Origin: Rugosimonospora acidiphila
GTDB taxonomy: Bacteria; Actinomycetota; Actinomycetes; Mycobacteriales; Micromonosporaceae
Assembly (NCBI RefSeq): GCF_039543385.1
Contig: NZ_BAABJQ010000006.1
Location: 248,001 to 312,000 of the forward strand
DNA: 64,000 nt
Reading direction: 5' to 3'
Under the pieces are notes generated by a model. That model searched no databases. It was not told the origin of the DNA and worked only from the letters and a program-made list of their open reading frames with translations. Position numbers and translations under genes: made by a program. Shown one piece after another: positions 16,503 through 25,405 of the stretch. The stretch's first letter is position 1. The number at the start of each line of letters is the position of its first letter.

Positions 16503-17696
16503 TCAGACCGGGTCGCTGGCCGGGTCGAACGCCCGCAGGTCGTTGGCGACCTGGCCGCAGGTGTGGCCGAGCGGCGCGGTGTTGAGCAGGGCGAAGCCGA
16601 AGTTGATCAGGGTCGAGGCGCCACGGCAGATCGCCGACGAGGGGCCGTTGAAGATGCTGCGGAACGCCGCGTCGGCCGAAGCGGTGCTGGTCACCCGCGA
16701 GAACGACACGATGTTGTACACCTCACGGGTGATCGGGTACGCGGTGTTGAGCGCCCCGGCGGAGGTCAACGCCGCCGTGCCGTTCAGCGAGTGCAGCACC
16801 GCGTTGTGCCGACGCTCGTGGTGCCCGTTCTTCTGGGCGACCCACTGAGCGATCGAGAACGGGCCGAGCGCGTCGGCGTCGTTCGCGAACACCGTGCCGT
16901 CGTGCTCCTCGACCTGCACCGACTGGCCGTTGATCGTGACGTGGTCGTTGACGCACGGCGGCAGGCTGCCGGTGGTGCTGATGCCCAGCGTCTGCAGCCA
17001 GAAGTTACGGGTACCCGAGCCAGCCTGCGGCACGTAGAGGTGGATCGGCTGGTGCGTGGCGTCGGTGGTGGTGCCGTTCGGCGTGTAGGTCACGCCGCCC
17101 TCGGTGATCGGCGCGCAGTTGGCGTACAGCGTCTGCAGGTCGGTCAGGGTGAACTGGTCGGCGTGGGTGATGTTCGTCGCCACCGCCGGGTCGCTGCCCG
17201 TCACCGCCGTGGCCGGGCCGGTGGCGGGGGCCACCGCGTCCAGCGCGAACGGGACGTAGACCAGCGCGCCGTTGACCGACTTGTCGGCCGCGGCCGGGCC
17301 GCTGGAGGACCGGGCGAAGTCGACGCAGCCGGCCTCCGGCTTGTCGGCCAGCTGCCCGGCCGTGGTGTTCGGGTTGATCGAGGCGCGCAGCGCGTTGAGG
17401 CCCTGACCGGAACCGTTGGGCCGGGTCATGGTGCACCCGGACTTCGGCGCGATTTGCCCACCGGCGGCCGCGGTGACTGGGTCCACCGCGTCGTAGGAGC
17501 CGACGAGGCCGCCGCCCACGGTGGAGGCGAGCTGGTTCATCACGTCCTGGATGGTGTCCGATCCGACACCCACGAAGGTCGTGGTCGGGTCGGCGGAGGC
17601 CGGTCCGGCCACGCCGACGACGAACGCGCCACTGACCAGGGCGGCGGCCACGCCGCCGACCAGCCATGCACGCGCGCGCCCTGCTGTCTTCCTCAT
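16503..17696 (-). CDS. Secreted PstS-like periplasmic-binding-fold protein
   Basis: A 397-residue exported protein. The signal peptide ends near GPASA (about residue 35). The mature part begins TTTFVGVGSDTIQDVMNQLA, matching the opening strand and helix of PstS-type binding proteins. It has GSGTRNFW in the middle, equivalent to the phosphate-loop region of PstS. There is no lipobox or C-terminal membrane helix, so it should be released or held by partners. ATG at 17696 follows GAAAGGAAG. A PHO-box-like direct repeat lies 130-150 bp upstream, so it may have its own phosphate-regulated promoter. The ligand is unknown; phosphate or a phosphorylated compound is a guess. Confidence 0.65.
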   Translation of the reverse strand: MRKTAGRARAWLVGGVAAALVSGAFVVGVAGPASADPTTTFVGVGSDTIQDVMNQLASTVGGGLVGSYDAVDPVTAAAGGQIAPKSGCTMTRPNGSGQGLNALRASINPNTTAGQLADKPEAGCVDFARSSSGPAAADKSVNGALVYVPFALDAVAPATGPATAVTGSDPAVATNITHADQFTLTDLQTLYANCAPITEGGVTYTPNGTTTDATHQPIHLYVPQAGSGTRNFWLQTLGISTTGSLPPCVNDHVTINGQSVQVEEHDGTVFANDADALGPFSIAQWVAQKNGHHERRHNAVLHSLNGTAALTSAGALNTAYPITREVYNIVSFSRVTSTASADAAFRSIFNGPSSAICRGASTLINFGFALLNTAPLGHTCGQVANDLRAFDPASDPV

Positions 17697-17823
17697 GTGC
17701 TTCCTTTCGGAAAGGAACCGGGGAGCTACCCGCCCAGGTATGGGCGGGCGATGTCATCGTGCGGAGAACAGGGGTGCGGCCAATACCGGAAATGCATGTA
17801 GCGTCGCGATACTTGTGTTCACG

Positions 17824-17845
17824 CCGTTGTGAAGGAGCAGTGAAC
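17824..17845 (-). promoter_or_regulatory. PHO-box-like direct repeat
   Basis: On the minus strand two adjacent 11-base units read GTTCACTGCTC and CTTCACAACGG, with TTCAC repeated exactly 11 bases apart. Streptomyces PhoP boxes are 11-base direct repeats built on GTTCACC. GTGTTCAC and GTGAACAC also flank the site as an inverted pair. The site precedes the PBP-like gene starting at 17696. The rest of the 203-bp gap shows no gene. Confidence 0.5.
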
Positions 17846-17899
17846 ACGATCTGGCACATTGGTGTCGCGCAGCGCGACGGCGATTGACTCGCGGCGCGG

Positions 17900-20527
17900 T
17901 CATGGCGAGATCCGGCGACTGGCTAGGACCCGTAGGAGTGGTCCTCCCCCGGCTCCGGCGACGCCAGCGGCCACGACCGACAGCAACGCCCAGCGCACCG
18001 GCCCGACCGGTACCGGCGGCGTGGGTTTTGTCGAGGGTGGCACGCTGGCCTGCTCGGTGGTGTAGGCGACCGCCGAGACGTTCGGCCTCGGCCCGGCCAC
18101 CACGGGCGCGGCACCGCCGTTGGGAGCGTTGGCCCCGGTGGTCGGCAACGGCAGGTTCGCCCTGGGCGGCGGTGGCGTGGTTCTCGGGTGGGATGGCGTG
18201 GTCGTCGCCGCACCGCCGCCACCGCTGTGCCCGGGAGTCGGGCTCGGCGAGGTCGGGTTGGCCAGCGCGACCAGCGCCAGCGCCCCGGCCAGCGCCTGGG
18301 CGCGCAGCGTGTCGGGCAGCGGGAGGTACCCGTGCGGCAGCTGACCCGGGGCGACTCCGGGGGTCTGCCCGGCACCGGCCGCGTACGCGATGAACCCGGC
18401 GTAGTCCATCAGCGCGGACGGGTCCTGGTCGAGGCGCACCGCGGCGTACGTGATGTCGACCAGCGGGTACGCGCCCGAACCCACCGCGGTCGGATCCACC
18501 TGGTACATGCCGATGGAGTTCCGCTTCGCGACGTTCACCGCCGCGGCCACCGACGCCGACGTGGGCGAGACGCAGTGGCTGCCGTCGGCGTCGCACAGGT
18601 CGGCCGGGATGAGGCCGTAGTTGGCCAGGTTCCCGGAGTCGGAGATGGCCCACATCATCGTGCTGCCCGCGGTCTCGATGCCGCCGTTGCCCCACCAACC
18701 CAGATTGCCGCTGGGCGAAATCTTGTTGGGATCCCACGCCGCGCCCTCGGGGTTGTTCGCCGCCCGCACCCGGCTCGCCGCGTCGTCGTAGTTCTCCACG
18801 TACGGCAGCAGGTCCTCGGACGTCCGGGGCACGATCTGCCCGACGTCGGCCGAACTGGCGGCGCGCGGGAACGAGTCGATCGGCGCGCTGGCCAGGTCCA
18901 GCGCCTTGAACTCCGGGTTGATCTGCATGCCGTTCTCGTCGGGCGTGCCAGCCAACCAGTCGCGGGCCGTCGGGTCGTGCAGGATCCACGCCCAGATCTG
19001 CTGATTCACCGCGGAGTGGTCATTGGTCAGCAGCGGTGCCACCGGGTCGCCCAGCGCCCGGTTGCCGACCTCCGGGTTCAGCTTGACGAATTCGGGATCC
19101 TTATTGATCTCTGTCGGATTGTTCTTCGCCCAGTCGGGCGGCGTGGCGCTGTTGGGCAGATCGTTGATGTACGACTGGGTCAGCGCCTTGGCGACCAGCC
19201 GCGGCGTGAGCTTGACCGGCGCGCTGATGAACCCGTTGTCCATATTGATGTTGAAGCCGAAGGTGACCGCCGAGACCGATACCGGCGAGTACACGGCCGG
19301 TATCGGGTCAGGGGGCGGGTTGCCGGCGCGCACGGCCTCGCTGCCGAGCGGGATGGTGGTGAACGCGAGCCCGGCACCGCCCGGACTGCTCAGCTGGGTG
19401 GTGTTGGTCGGCTCGGGCGTCGACGCGTACGAGAACTGCGACTTGCACTTGTCCAGGTCGTTGATCGCGAACTGCCAGGAGAAGACCGCGCGCGAGACCA
19501 GTTCGGTGCCGACCATGCCCCGCGGGGTGGCCGAGCCGATCGGGCAGGTCGCCGCGACCGGGTCGTAGCCGAGGTGGATCTGGATGCGCTGGGCCCAGCT
19601 CGACGCGCCCAGCGGCGACTCCTGCATCGCGCCCGGGCCGCTCAGGCTGGAGTTGAGGTGCCAGCCGTTGGGTTCGTACTCGCCGCGCGGCACGATCACC
19701 AACCAGCAGGAGCGCGGCTTGCCGCTCGACTCCACCGCACCGCAGCCCAGGCCGGGGGCCTGCGTCGAGGTCAGGGTCTGGAAGAACGCCTGGCCGGTGC
19801 CGTCCGGCCCGGTGTTCGCCTGCTGAATCTCGTTGGTGTTGAACCGGTCGTAGAAGTCGGTGGTCGTACCGTAGATCTTGTCGGTGGTACCCACCGGAAC
19901 GAACGGCACGCTGTACGTCAGCCCGTCGCCCTGCGGCGGGATGTGGTCGGAGTTGCTGCCCGGCTCCTTCGGGTCGCAGCCCAGGGAGGCCACGCTTCCG
20001 TCGGCGGCGATCGGCGGCGTGGTGGTGTTGGCCACCGCGCCCGCCACGCACGGCTTACCGGCCCGGCTGGCGATGAACGCGCCGCCGCTGTTGATCATCC
20101 CGGCGCTGCCATACTCGCAGTCCTCCGGCTGCGGCCCGGAGTCCTCGTCGCCGTAGCACTCCATCAGCTGCAGGAAGTCGGCCGAGAAGCCCGGTTGCTT
20201 CGTCGGCTTCCCGCCCGACCACGTCACCAGGACCGACTGGTGCACCAGGCTCTCGGTCTGCCCGACTGTGATCTTGAGGTTCTGGAAGTCCGGGTACATG
20301 AAGTTGGTCGGGTCTCGGGGCTGCACCACCGTCTTGTTGTCCGCGCCCAGGATCCCGGTCGCCCAGTCGACCGTGACGGCGGAATCGGTGATGCCGTTGC
20401 CGGTGATCTGGTCGACGGTGTCGGCCGCCCGCGCCGGGCCGACCGAACCGAGCGCCACCAGCCCGATGGTCGCCAGCAGGGCGGCGGCGCCGCTGGTCAC
20501 TCGCAGCCACGTCACTCGACGGCTCAT
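17900..20527 (-). CDS. Large membrane-anchored surface protein, probable PBP-like fold
   Basis: An 875-residue exported protein. A signal peptide ends near PARAA (about 34); a long extracellular part is followed by a Pro/Ser/Thr-rich spacer (about 745-840), a membrane helix (about 845-862) and a short RR tail. Segments such as KLTPRLVAKALTQSYINDLP, LNPEVGNRALGD and SGAYPLVDITYAAV resemble the hinge and C-terminal parts of PstS-type proteins, so a phosphate-binding-like fold is inferred. An LPTTG occurs at 794-798, but about 47 residues before the helix. Its ATG overlaps the stop of pstS (ATGA), so the two are co-translated. Function unknown; a second surface receptor is plausible. Confidence 0.65.
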   Translation of the reverse strand: MSRRVTWLRVTSGAAALLATIGLVALGSVGPARAADTVDQITGNGITDSAVTVDWATGILGADNKTVVQPRDPTNFMYPDFQNLKITVGQTESLVHQSVLVTWSGGKPTKQPGFSADFLQLMECYGDEDSGPQPEDCEYGSAGMINSGGAFIASRAGKPCVAGAVANTTTPPIAADGSVASLGCDPKEPGSNSDHIPPQGDGLTYSVPFVPVGTTDKIYGTTTDFYDRFNTNEIQQANTGPDGTGQAFFQTLTSTQAPGLGCGAVESSGKPRSCWLVIVPRGEYEPNGWHLNSSLSGPGAMQESPLGASSWAQRIQIHLGYDPVAATCPIGSATPRGMVGTELVSRAVFSWQFAINDLDKCKSQFSYASTPEPTNTTQLSSPGGAGLAFTTIPLGSEAVRAGNPPPDPIPAVYSPVSVSAVTFGFNINMDNGFISAPVKLTPRLVAKALTQSYINDLPNSATPPDWAKNNPTEINKDPEFVKLNPEVGNRALGDPVAPLLTNDHSAVNQQIWAWILHDPTARDWLAGTPDENGMQINPEFKALDLASAPIDSFPRAASSADVGQIVPRTSEDLLPYVENYDDAASRVRAANNPEGAAWDPNKISPSGNLGWWGNGGIETAGSTMMWAISDSGNLANYGLIPADLCDADGSHCVSPTSASVAAAVNVAKRNSIGMYQVDPTAVGSGAYPLVDITYAAVRLDQDPSALMDYAGFIAYAAGAGQTPGVAPGQLPHGYLPLPDTLRAQALAGALALVALANPTSPSPTPGHSGGGGAATTTPSHPRTTPPPPRANLPLPTTGANAPNGGAAPVVAGPRPNVSAVAYTTEQASVPPSTKPTPPVPVGPVRWALLSVVAAGVAGAGGGPLLRVLASRRISP

Positions 20528-22314
20528 CGGGCACCTCCCTCGCCGTCGCGGGGGCCCCGGCGGCTCGCCGCGCTCCGCGCGACCAGCGGTGGCACCAGGC
20601 CCAGGCCGAGCAGCAGCGCGGCGCCCACCGCCATGAGCGCTATCTCGAACCCGTCGCCGAGCGCGGCCGAGGTGTCCACCGGTATCGCGTCGATGGTGTC
20701 CGGCCCGTCGGTGCCCGATCCACCGTCGCCAGCGGCGGAAACGCAGCTGATGTCGTCCGCCTCGCAGGTGGTGCCGCCACCGCCGGAGTTGGTACCGGCG
20801 GCGTTCGGGCCGGACGGCCCGTTGACGCCCCCGCCGCTCGCACCACCGCTGGCTCCGCCACCGCCGGAACCGCCCGAGCCACCAGAGCCACCCGAGGCAC
20901 CAGAGCCACCAGAGCCGCCCGAGTCACCGCCGCCGGAACCGGAGCTGCCGGTGCCGCCGGCCGAACCGGCGCCTCTGGTCGGCGTGGTGGCTTTGGCCCC
21001 ACCGGTACCGGTGTCGCACTGCACCGGGCCCTGCCGGTCGCAGGTCGGTGGGTTCGGGTCGTTCTTCGCGAGGGTGTTGGTGCCATCGGCGGAGAAGGTC
21101 GGGTTGTTACAGCCGCGGATGATGGCCGTCGTCGCGGTCTCCACCTGCGTCCCCGGCACGTGCTGCAGTTGCGCGAAGCCCGCCTCAACCAGGTTGATGG
21201 GTAGGGCCGAATAACCTAGTGCGTCCACAATGGACTGGCCCTGGCACAGGAAGTACTTGCCGAACTCGCCCACGGTATAGCCCTTGTTCGTGTTGAAACC
21301 GTAGAGCGAAGTGGTTGGCAAGATCATGTAGGAGTACGAGGACAGCTCGTAGGTGCGCGGATCCCGGTTGGTGTAGACCCCGGACAGGTCCTGGGTCAGA
21401 TAGACCGCCGGGTTAGTCTTGTCCTGGTTGATTACCGCGGCAAGCAGCGACACCGCGACGTGCCCGGGGGTCGGCTCGGTGTAGTACCCGTCGGCGTTGA
21501 GCACCTTCGCCACCGGAAAACCGGCCGCGATCGCGTACGAGTACTCGACGTAGCCGATCGTGCCGACCGACTGCGCCTGGCTGACATACCCGGACACCCC
21601 GAGGTCGCCGGGCTGCCCGACCATCTTTGAGCCGTTGAGGAGCGGGTACGTCGAGGTCTGCGTACAGCCGCGGATGTTCACCTTGCCGCAGTACGCCGTC
21701 CAGTACTTGCCCTCGGTGGCGATCATCCACTGGGTGAACTGGGCGGTCGCGCCGGAGCCGTCGGATCGGACCACCGGAATGATCGGGATCGCCGGCAGCG
21801 TCAGGCCGGGATTGTCCTTGGCGATCGCCGGGTCATTCCATCTCGTGAGCACACCGGTGAAGATCTTCGCGAGGTTCTCGCCGGACAGCCGCAGGTTGGT
21901 GACCCGGTGGGTACCGATCTTCAGGTTGTACATGAACGTGGTGCCGCCGGCGGTGTCCGGGATGTAGACGTACGGGCGGTCGCTCGGCGGGTCGTCGGTG
22001 TTGGAACTGTTGCCGTCCACCACGCCGTACGGGATGTCGGACGCGGCCCAGTCCACGGTGTGCTGCTTGAAGCTCGCACGGCCGGCCGAGGAGCCCGTCT
22101 CGGCGTAGTTGATGTGGATGCCGTTCTGCTCGACGTTGCTGGCCCACGCGTGGATGGCGTTGTAGGACCAGGTCGAGCCGGCACCTGTGATCGGTACGAG
22201 GCTCGCCGCCGCGGCCGGATCGGCCGGGCCGGCGAGGCTCACCACGGCACCGAGCATCAACGCCGCGAGCGCCGCGAACGTGCGGCGCCTGCGCACGGAT
22301 GGCGGATTGCTCAT
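20524..22314 (-). CDS. pstS: PstS, phosphate-binding protein with a C-terminal membrane anchor
   Basis: A 596-residue protein. The signal peptide has no lipobox Cys. The PstS domain runs to about residue 385, with the ligand-site motifs GAGSTWSY, ETGSSAGR, TVDWAASDIPY and VRSDGSGATAQF, in line with E. coli PstS residues that hold phosphate. After it come about 150 Gly/Ser-rich residues and a membrane helix (IALMAVGAALLLGLGLV) with a basic tail. Most Gram-positive PstS are lipoproteins; here the binding domain sits on a long flexible stalk fixed by its own C-terminal helix. AAGGAAGAG precedes the ATG, and the start overlaps the pstA stop (ATGA). Confidence 0.88.
   Translation of the reverse strand: MSNPPSVRRRRTFAALAALMLGAVVSLAGPADPAAAASLVPITGAGSTWSYNAIHAWASNVEQNGIHINYAETGSSAGRASFKQHTVDWAASDIPYGVVDGNSSNTDDPPSDRPYVYIPDTAGGTTFMYNLKIGTHRVTNLRLSGENLAKIFTGVLTRWNDPAIAKDNPGLTLPAIPIIPVVRSDGSGATAQFTQWMIATEGKYWTAYCGKVNIRGCTQTSTYPLLNGSKMVGQPGDLGVSGYVSQAQSVGTIGYVEYSYAIAAGFPVAKVLNADGYYTEPTPGHVAVSLLAAVINQDKTNPAVYLTQDLSGVYTNRDPRTYELSSYSYMILPTTSLYGFNTNKGYTVGEFGKYFLCQGQSIVDALGYSALPINLVEAGFAQLQHVPGTQVETATTAIIRGCNNPTFSADGTNTLAKNDPNPPTCDRQGPVQCDTGTGGAKATTPTRGAGSAGGTGSSGSGGGDSGGSGGSGASGGSGGSGGSGGGGASGGASGGGVNGPSGPNAAGTNSGGGGTTCEADDISCVSAAGDGGSGTDGPDTIDAIPVDTSAALGDGFEIALMAVGAALLLGLGLVPPLVARSAASRRGPRDGEGGAR
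20828..20950. repeat. Gly/Ser-encoding low-complexity repeat in pstS
   Basis: Short tandem units of the type CCACCAGAGCCACCCGAG encode the (GGSGGS)n stalk between the PstS domain and its membrane helix. Confidence 0.7.
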
Positions 22315-23594
22315 CGCGGCTCTTCCTTCCATTCTTCGGTCGACAGGAGCTCGGTCGACAGGTGTTCCTCGTGGTGGGTGAAGCGCCGCGCGGTGCGCAG
22401 CGAGGAGAGTTCGCGGCGGCGGATCTGCCGGCCGGACAGGTCGCCCGGTGCCCGACCGCCGATCGTGCGCGCCACGATGAACAGCACGAGCACGAGGATC
22501 AGCAGGACCGCCGCGGCACCGAAGCCTCGGGTGATCTCGTTGGGTTCGGGCGACGCCACCAGGGTGTAGGCCAGCAACGGCAGCGACATCATCGGTCCGT
22601 GCAACGGGTCGAGGTTGATGTAACCGGTGGCGCTCGCGGTCAGCAGCACCGGGCTGGTCTCGCCAATGGCCCGGGCCGCGCCGAGGATCACCGCGGTGGC
22701 CAACCCGGAACGTGCGGTCGGTAACAGGACGTGCCAGGTGGTGCGCCACTGCCCGCTGCCGAGCGCGTACGACGCCTCCTTCAGCGAGCCGGGCATCAGG
22801 CGCAGCACGACGTCGGCCGCGCGAATGATGATCGGCAGGATCGTGAGGCCGAGCGCCGCCCCGGCCGCCAGGCCCGACGGTCCGAGATGGAAGATGATGA
22901 TCAGAGTCGCGTAGATGAACAGGCCGGCGATGATGTCCGGCAGCGCGGTCATCGCCTCCACCACGGTGCGCACGAACCGGGAGAAGCGGCCGGGCACCTC
23001 GTGCAGGTAGACCGCGGCGAGCAGGCCCAGCGGTACGGCGATGCCCAGCGCGATACCCAGTTCGATGAGGGTACCGGCGATGGCGTGCAGCACCCCGCCC
23101 TTGGTCAGCGCATCCTGAGGCCCGGTCGAGCGCAGGTCCTGGGTGTAGAAGTTCAGGTGCGGCAATGCGGGGCCGCCACGTTTGAACGTGTAGATGATGA
23201 CGAACACCAGTGCGCCGAACAGCACGATGCCCAGCGAGTGCACGACGAACGCGGCGATCCGGTCCTTGACCACCGGCCGGTTCTCGTCGAACGAGACCAG
23301 CAGCGCGAACCACGCCACGGTCACCAGCCAGGTCACCACGACGTACCCGAGTATCCCGGTGAACGGGCCGAGTTGCGTCCACAGCACACCCGTGGTGGCG
23401 GCCCCGGCAGCCAGAGCGCCGAGGACGGCCAGCACGTCGGTGCGCCGCATCCCACCGATCCGGCGGCGCTGTTGCCCGGCCGGCGCGGTGGGGCGGCGAG
23501 GCACCACGGTGGCCGGCGGCGACGCGGCAGTGGTGGTCGTTCCCGCGCCGGTCGTCGTCCCGGGCGCGGCCGCCGGCTGCTCGATCGTCGTCAT
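22311..23594 (-). CDS. pstA: PstA, phosphate ABC transporter permease
   Basis: A 427-residue membrane protein. After a Thr/Pro-rich cytoplasmic N-terminus of ~50 residues there are two extra helices (about 55-100), then the six-helix BPD-type permease core. It holds the EAA-loop segment ALGSGQWRTTWHVLLP and the PstA-typical EAMTALPDIIAGLF and GAARAIGETSPVLLTA. E. coli PstA is about 296 residues, so the N-terminal ~110 residues are additional. ATG at 23594 overlaps the pstC stop (ATGA), and its own stop overlaps the pstS start. It forms the membrane channel with PstC. Confidence 0.9.
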   Translation of the reverse strand: MTTIEQPAAAPGTTTGAGTTTTAASPPATVVPRRPTAPAGQQRRRIGGMRRTDVLAVLGALAAGAATTGVLWTQLGPFTGILGYVVVTWLVTVAWFALLVSFDENRPVVKDRIAAFVVHSLGIVLFGALVFVIIYTFKRGGPALPHLNFYTQDLRSTGPQDALTKGGVLHAIAGTLIELGIALGIAVPLGLLAAVYLHEVPGRFSRFVRTVVEAMTALPDIIAGLFIYATLIIIFHLGPSGLAAGAALGLTILPIIIRAADVVLRLMPGSLKEASYALGSGQWRTTWHVLLPTARSGLATAVILGAARAIGETSPVLLTASATGYINLDPLHGPMMSLPLLAYTLVASPEPNEITRGFGAAAVLLILVLVLFIVARTIGGRAPGDLSGRQIRRRELSSLRTARRFTHHEEHLSTELLSTEEWKEEPR

Positions 23595-24625
23595 GCCTCG
23601 CTCACCGCACCCGACCGGGACCGAGCCACCACCTGGGCGGCGATGAAGTTGACCGCCAGGGTCAGGACGAACAACGACACCCCGGCGGCCATCAGCGCGG
23701 AGATGGAGAACGGGCTCGACTCGCCGTAGCGCAACGCGATCAGGGAGGAGACCGAACTGGTCCCGTTCTGCAGGATGTGCGGCTGGATGACGAAGCGCGG
23801 CGAGATAATCATGACGACGGCGATCGTCTCGCCGAGGGCCCGACCGAGCCCGAGCATCGTGCCGCCGATCACCGCTCCCCTGCCGAACGGCAGCACCACG
23901 CTGCGGATCATTCCCCATCGCGTCGCGCCCAGGGCGTAGGCGCCTTCCCGCTCGCCCGCCGGGGCCTGGCCGAATGCCTCGCGCATCACCGAACACGCGA
24001 TCGGCGCCACCATCAACGACACCACCAGACCGGCGGCGAACGTGGACGACGTGTACGCCGTCGCGGTGGCCAGCGGGTCGTGCCGGGCGACGCCGTCCAC
24101 CTTGAAGATGGGGATCCAGCCGAACCAGTCGGAAATCCACCGGGACAGCCCGACAACGCGCCATTGCAGCAGGAAGAATCCCCACAGGCCGTAAACCACA
24201 CTCGGTACGGCGGCCATCAGGTCGACCATCGCGATCAGCGTGCGCCGCAGCCAACGCGGCGCGTACTCCGAGATGTACAGCGCCGTCCCGAGCGCCATCG
24301 GCACAGCCGTCGCGATAGCGACGATCGCGATGAGGATGGTGCCCACCATGATCGCGGCGATGCCGAAGGAACCGCCGCCCGGGCTCCACTCCTGGGTGGT
24401 GATGAAGCTGAAGCCCGCGGTACGCAACGCCAACCAGGCCCGGTACGTCAGGAAGCCGCCAACGAGCGCCATCAGGAGGAGTACCAGGATGCCGCCGCCT
24501 CGCGCGGTACCACGGAACAGCCGGTCCGCGGCGCCCGCGTTGACCGCGAGCCGGCGCCTCGGCTGCGCCGCCGCCACCGGCGGCTCGCCGCCCCGCGGCG
24601 CCCTATCGAGAAGATCGCTGCTCAC
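23591..24625 (-). CDS. pstC: PstC, phosphate ABC transporter permease
   Basis: A 344-residue inner-membrane protein with about six helices. Diagnostic PstC segments are MAAVPSVVYGLWGFF, the EAA loop GATRWGMIRSVVLPFGR and GLGRALGETIAVVMI. It would pair with PstA and be energised by PstB. GTG at 24625 has GGAGGGAG upstream and overlaps the stop of the preceding gene (GTGA), so the small upstream gene, pstC, pstA, pstS and the 875-residue surface protein are all translationally coupled. Confidence 0.92.
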   Translation of the reverse strand: MSSDLLDRAPRGGEPPVAAAQPRRRLAVNAGAADRLFRGTARGGGILVLLLMALVGGFLTYRAWLALRTAGFSFITTQEWSPGGGSFGIAAIMVGTILIAIVAIATAVPMALGTALYISEYAPRWLRRTLIAMVDLMAAVPSVVYGLWGFFLLQWRVVGLSRWISDWFGWIPIFKVDGVARHDPLATATAYTSSTFAAGLVVSLMVAPIACSVMREAFGQAPAGEREGAYALGATRWGMIRSVVLPFGRGAVIGGTMLGLGRALGETIAVVMIISPRFVIQPHILQNGTSSVSSLIALRYGESSPFSISALMAAGVSLFVLTLAVNFIAAQVVARSRSGAVSEA

Positions 24626-25080
24626 CGCGCTCCCTCCACGAACGGCTCCCCGTGCCGGCTCGGCAGCCTCACCACGCCGTCGGTCAGCTCCGCGCCCGGC
24701 GCCAGCGTCACGAACTTGGCGGCGCCGAGCCGCCCGTGCAGTTCGCGCTCGTACCAGCGCCCGCTGACCGCCACCACGGCGCCGTCCAGATCGAACAACC
24801 AACCCCACCGCCTCGTCGACGGGTCCACAGTGGAGTGCTGGACCAGCCGGTCGATGCCCTGCTTCAGCTGCCCGATCCCGCGGCGCGCCAGCTGGTAGGA
24901 CACGAACCCCAGCGCGCTGCGGCCGAGTTCGCGGTTGTTGGCGGCGATGAGCCGCCAGGCGTACCCGCCGGGAGTGGGGTCATCCGGGATCAGCCGCGCC
25001 GCGGCCCGACCGCCCATCAGCTGTGGCTGTGGCTGTGGCTGGAACGGACCGAACAGGACCTGGAAACGCACCTGGGACAT
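24622..25080 (-). CDS. Conserved small protein A coupled to pstC, with a paralogue next door
   Basis: A 152-residue protein without signal peptide or membrane helix. It contains YAWRLIAANNRELGRS and later RRWGWLFDLDGAVVA and RWYERE, a pattern that recurs in the next upstream gene (WMLLSGNNRPLGKS, GHWGWRIELDGRPVA). The first block resembles DUF1508/YegP-type repeats (W-R-L-x-A-x-N). Near the N-terminus, QPQPQPQ is encoded by a hexanucleotide repeat at about 25019-25042. ATG at 25080 is chosen because the paralogy begins soon after; its ribosome-binding site is weak. The overlap with pstC suggests a role in, or regulation with, phosphate uptake. No function is known to me. Confidence 0.6.
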   Translation of the reverse strand: MSQVRFQVLFGPFQPQPQPQLMGGRAAARLIPDDPTPGGYAWRLIAANNRELGRSALGFVSYQLARRGIGQLKQGIDRLVQHSTVDPSTRRWGWLFDLDGAVVAVSGRWYERELHGRLGAAKFVTLAPGAELTDGVVRLPSRHGEPFVEGAR

Positions 25081-25405
25081 CAGGCCGCCCCGTAGGTGTC
25101 CGGCCGGGCGCACGACGGCGCGTCCATCCGTGTCATCTCCCCCGTGCCCTTTCCTCGCCGGCGCGTAGCCGACCACCCGCACAGCGACAAGTTGTCAGAG
25201 CCCGACCGCGATCCGGCGGAGAACTCATGAACGCCAAACGAAACGCAGGTCGCCGAATCAGCCACACCGGCCCGATAAGCGATAGTGCTACGCGGCCACT
25301 CACCTGATCGGCGGATAGCGGTATCCGCCAAATAGTTCATGCCCTCGAAATACTCGTGGCGGGCCTTGGCAGGCCCGCCGACCCGGTCGAGTAATCGGGT
25401 CGCAC

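Noticed and set aside
18188..21214. A rightward open frame of about 1000 codons opposite pstS and the 875-residue surface protein
   Set aside because: It is antisense to two well-supported genes, very rich in Arg/Gly/Val, has no domains or ribosome-binding site, and results from high GC3 on the other strand.
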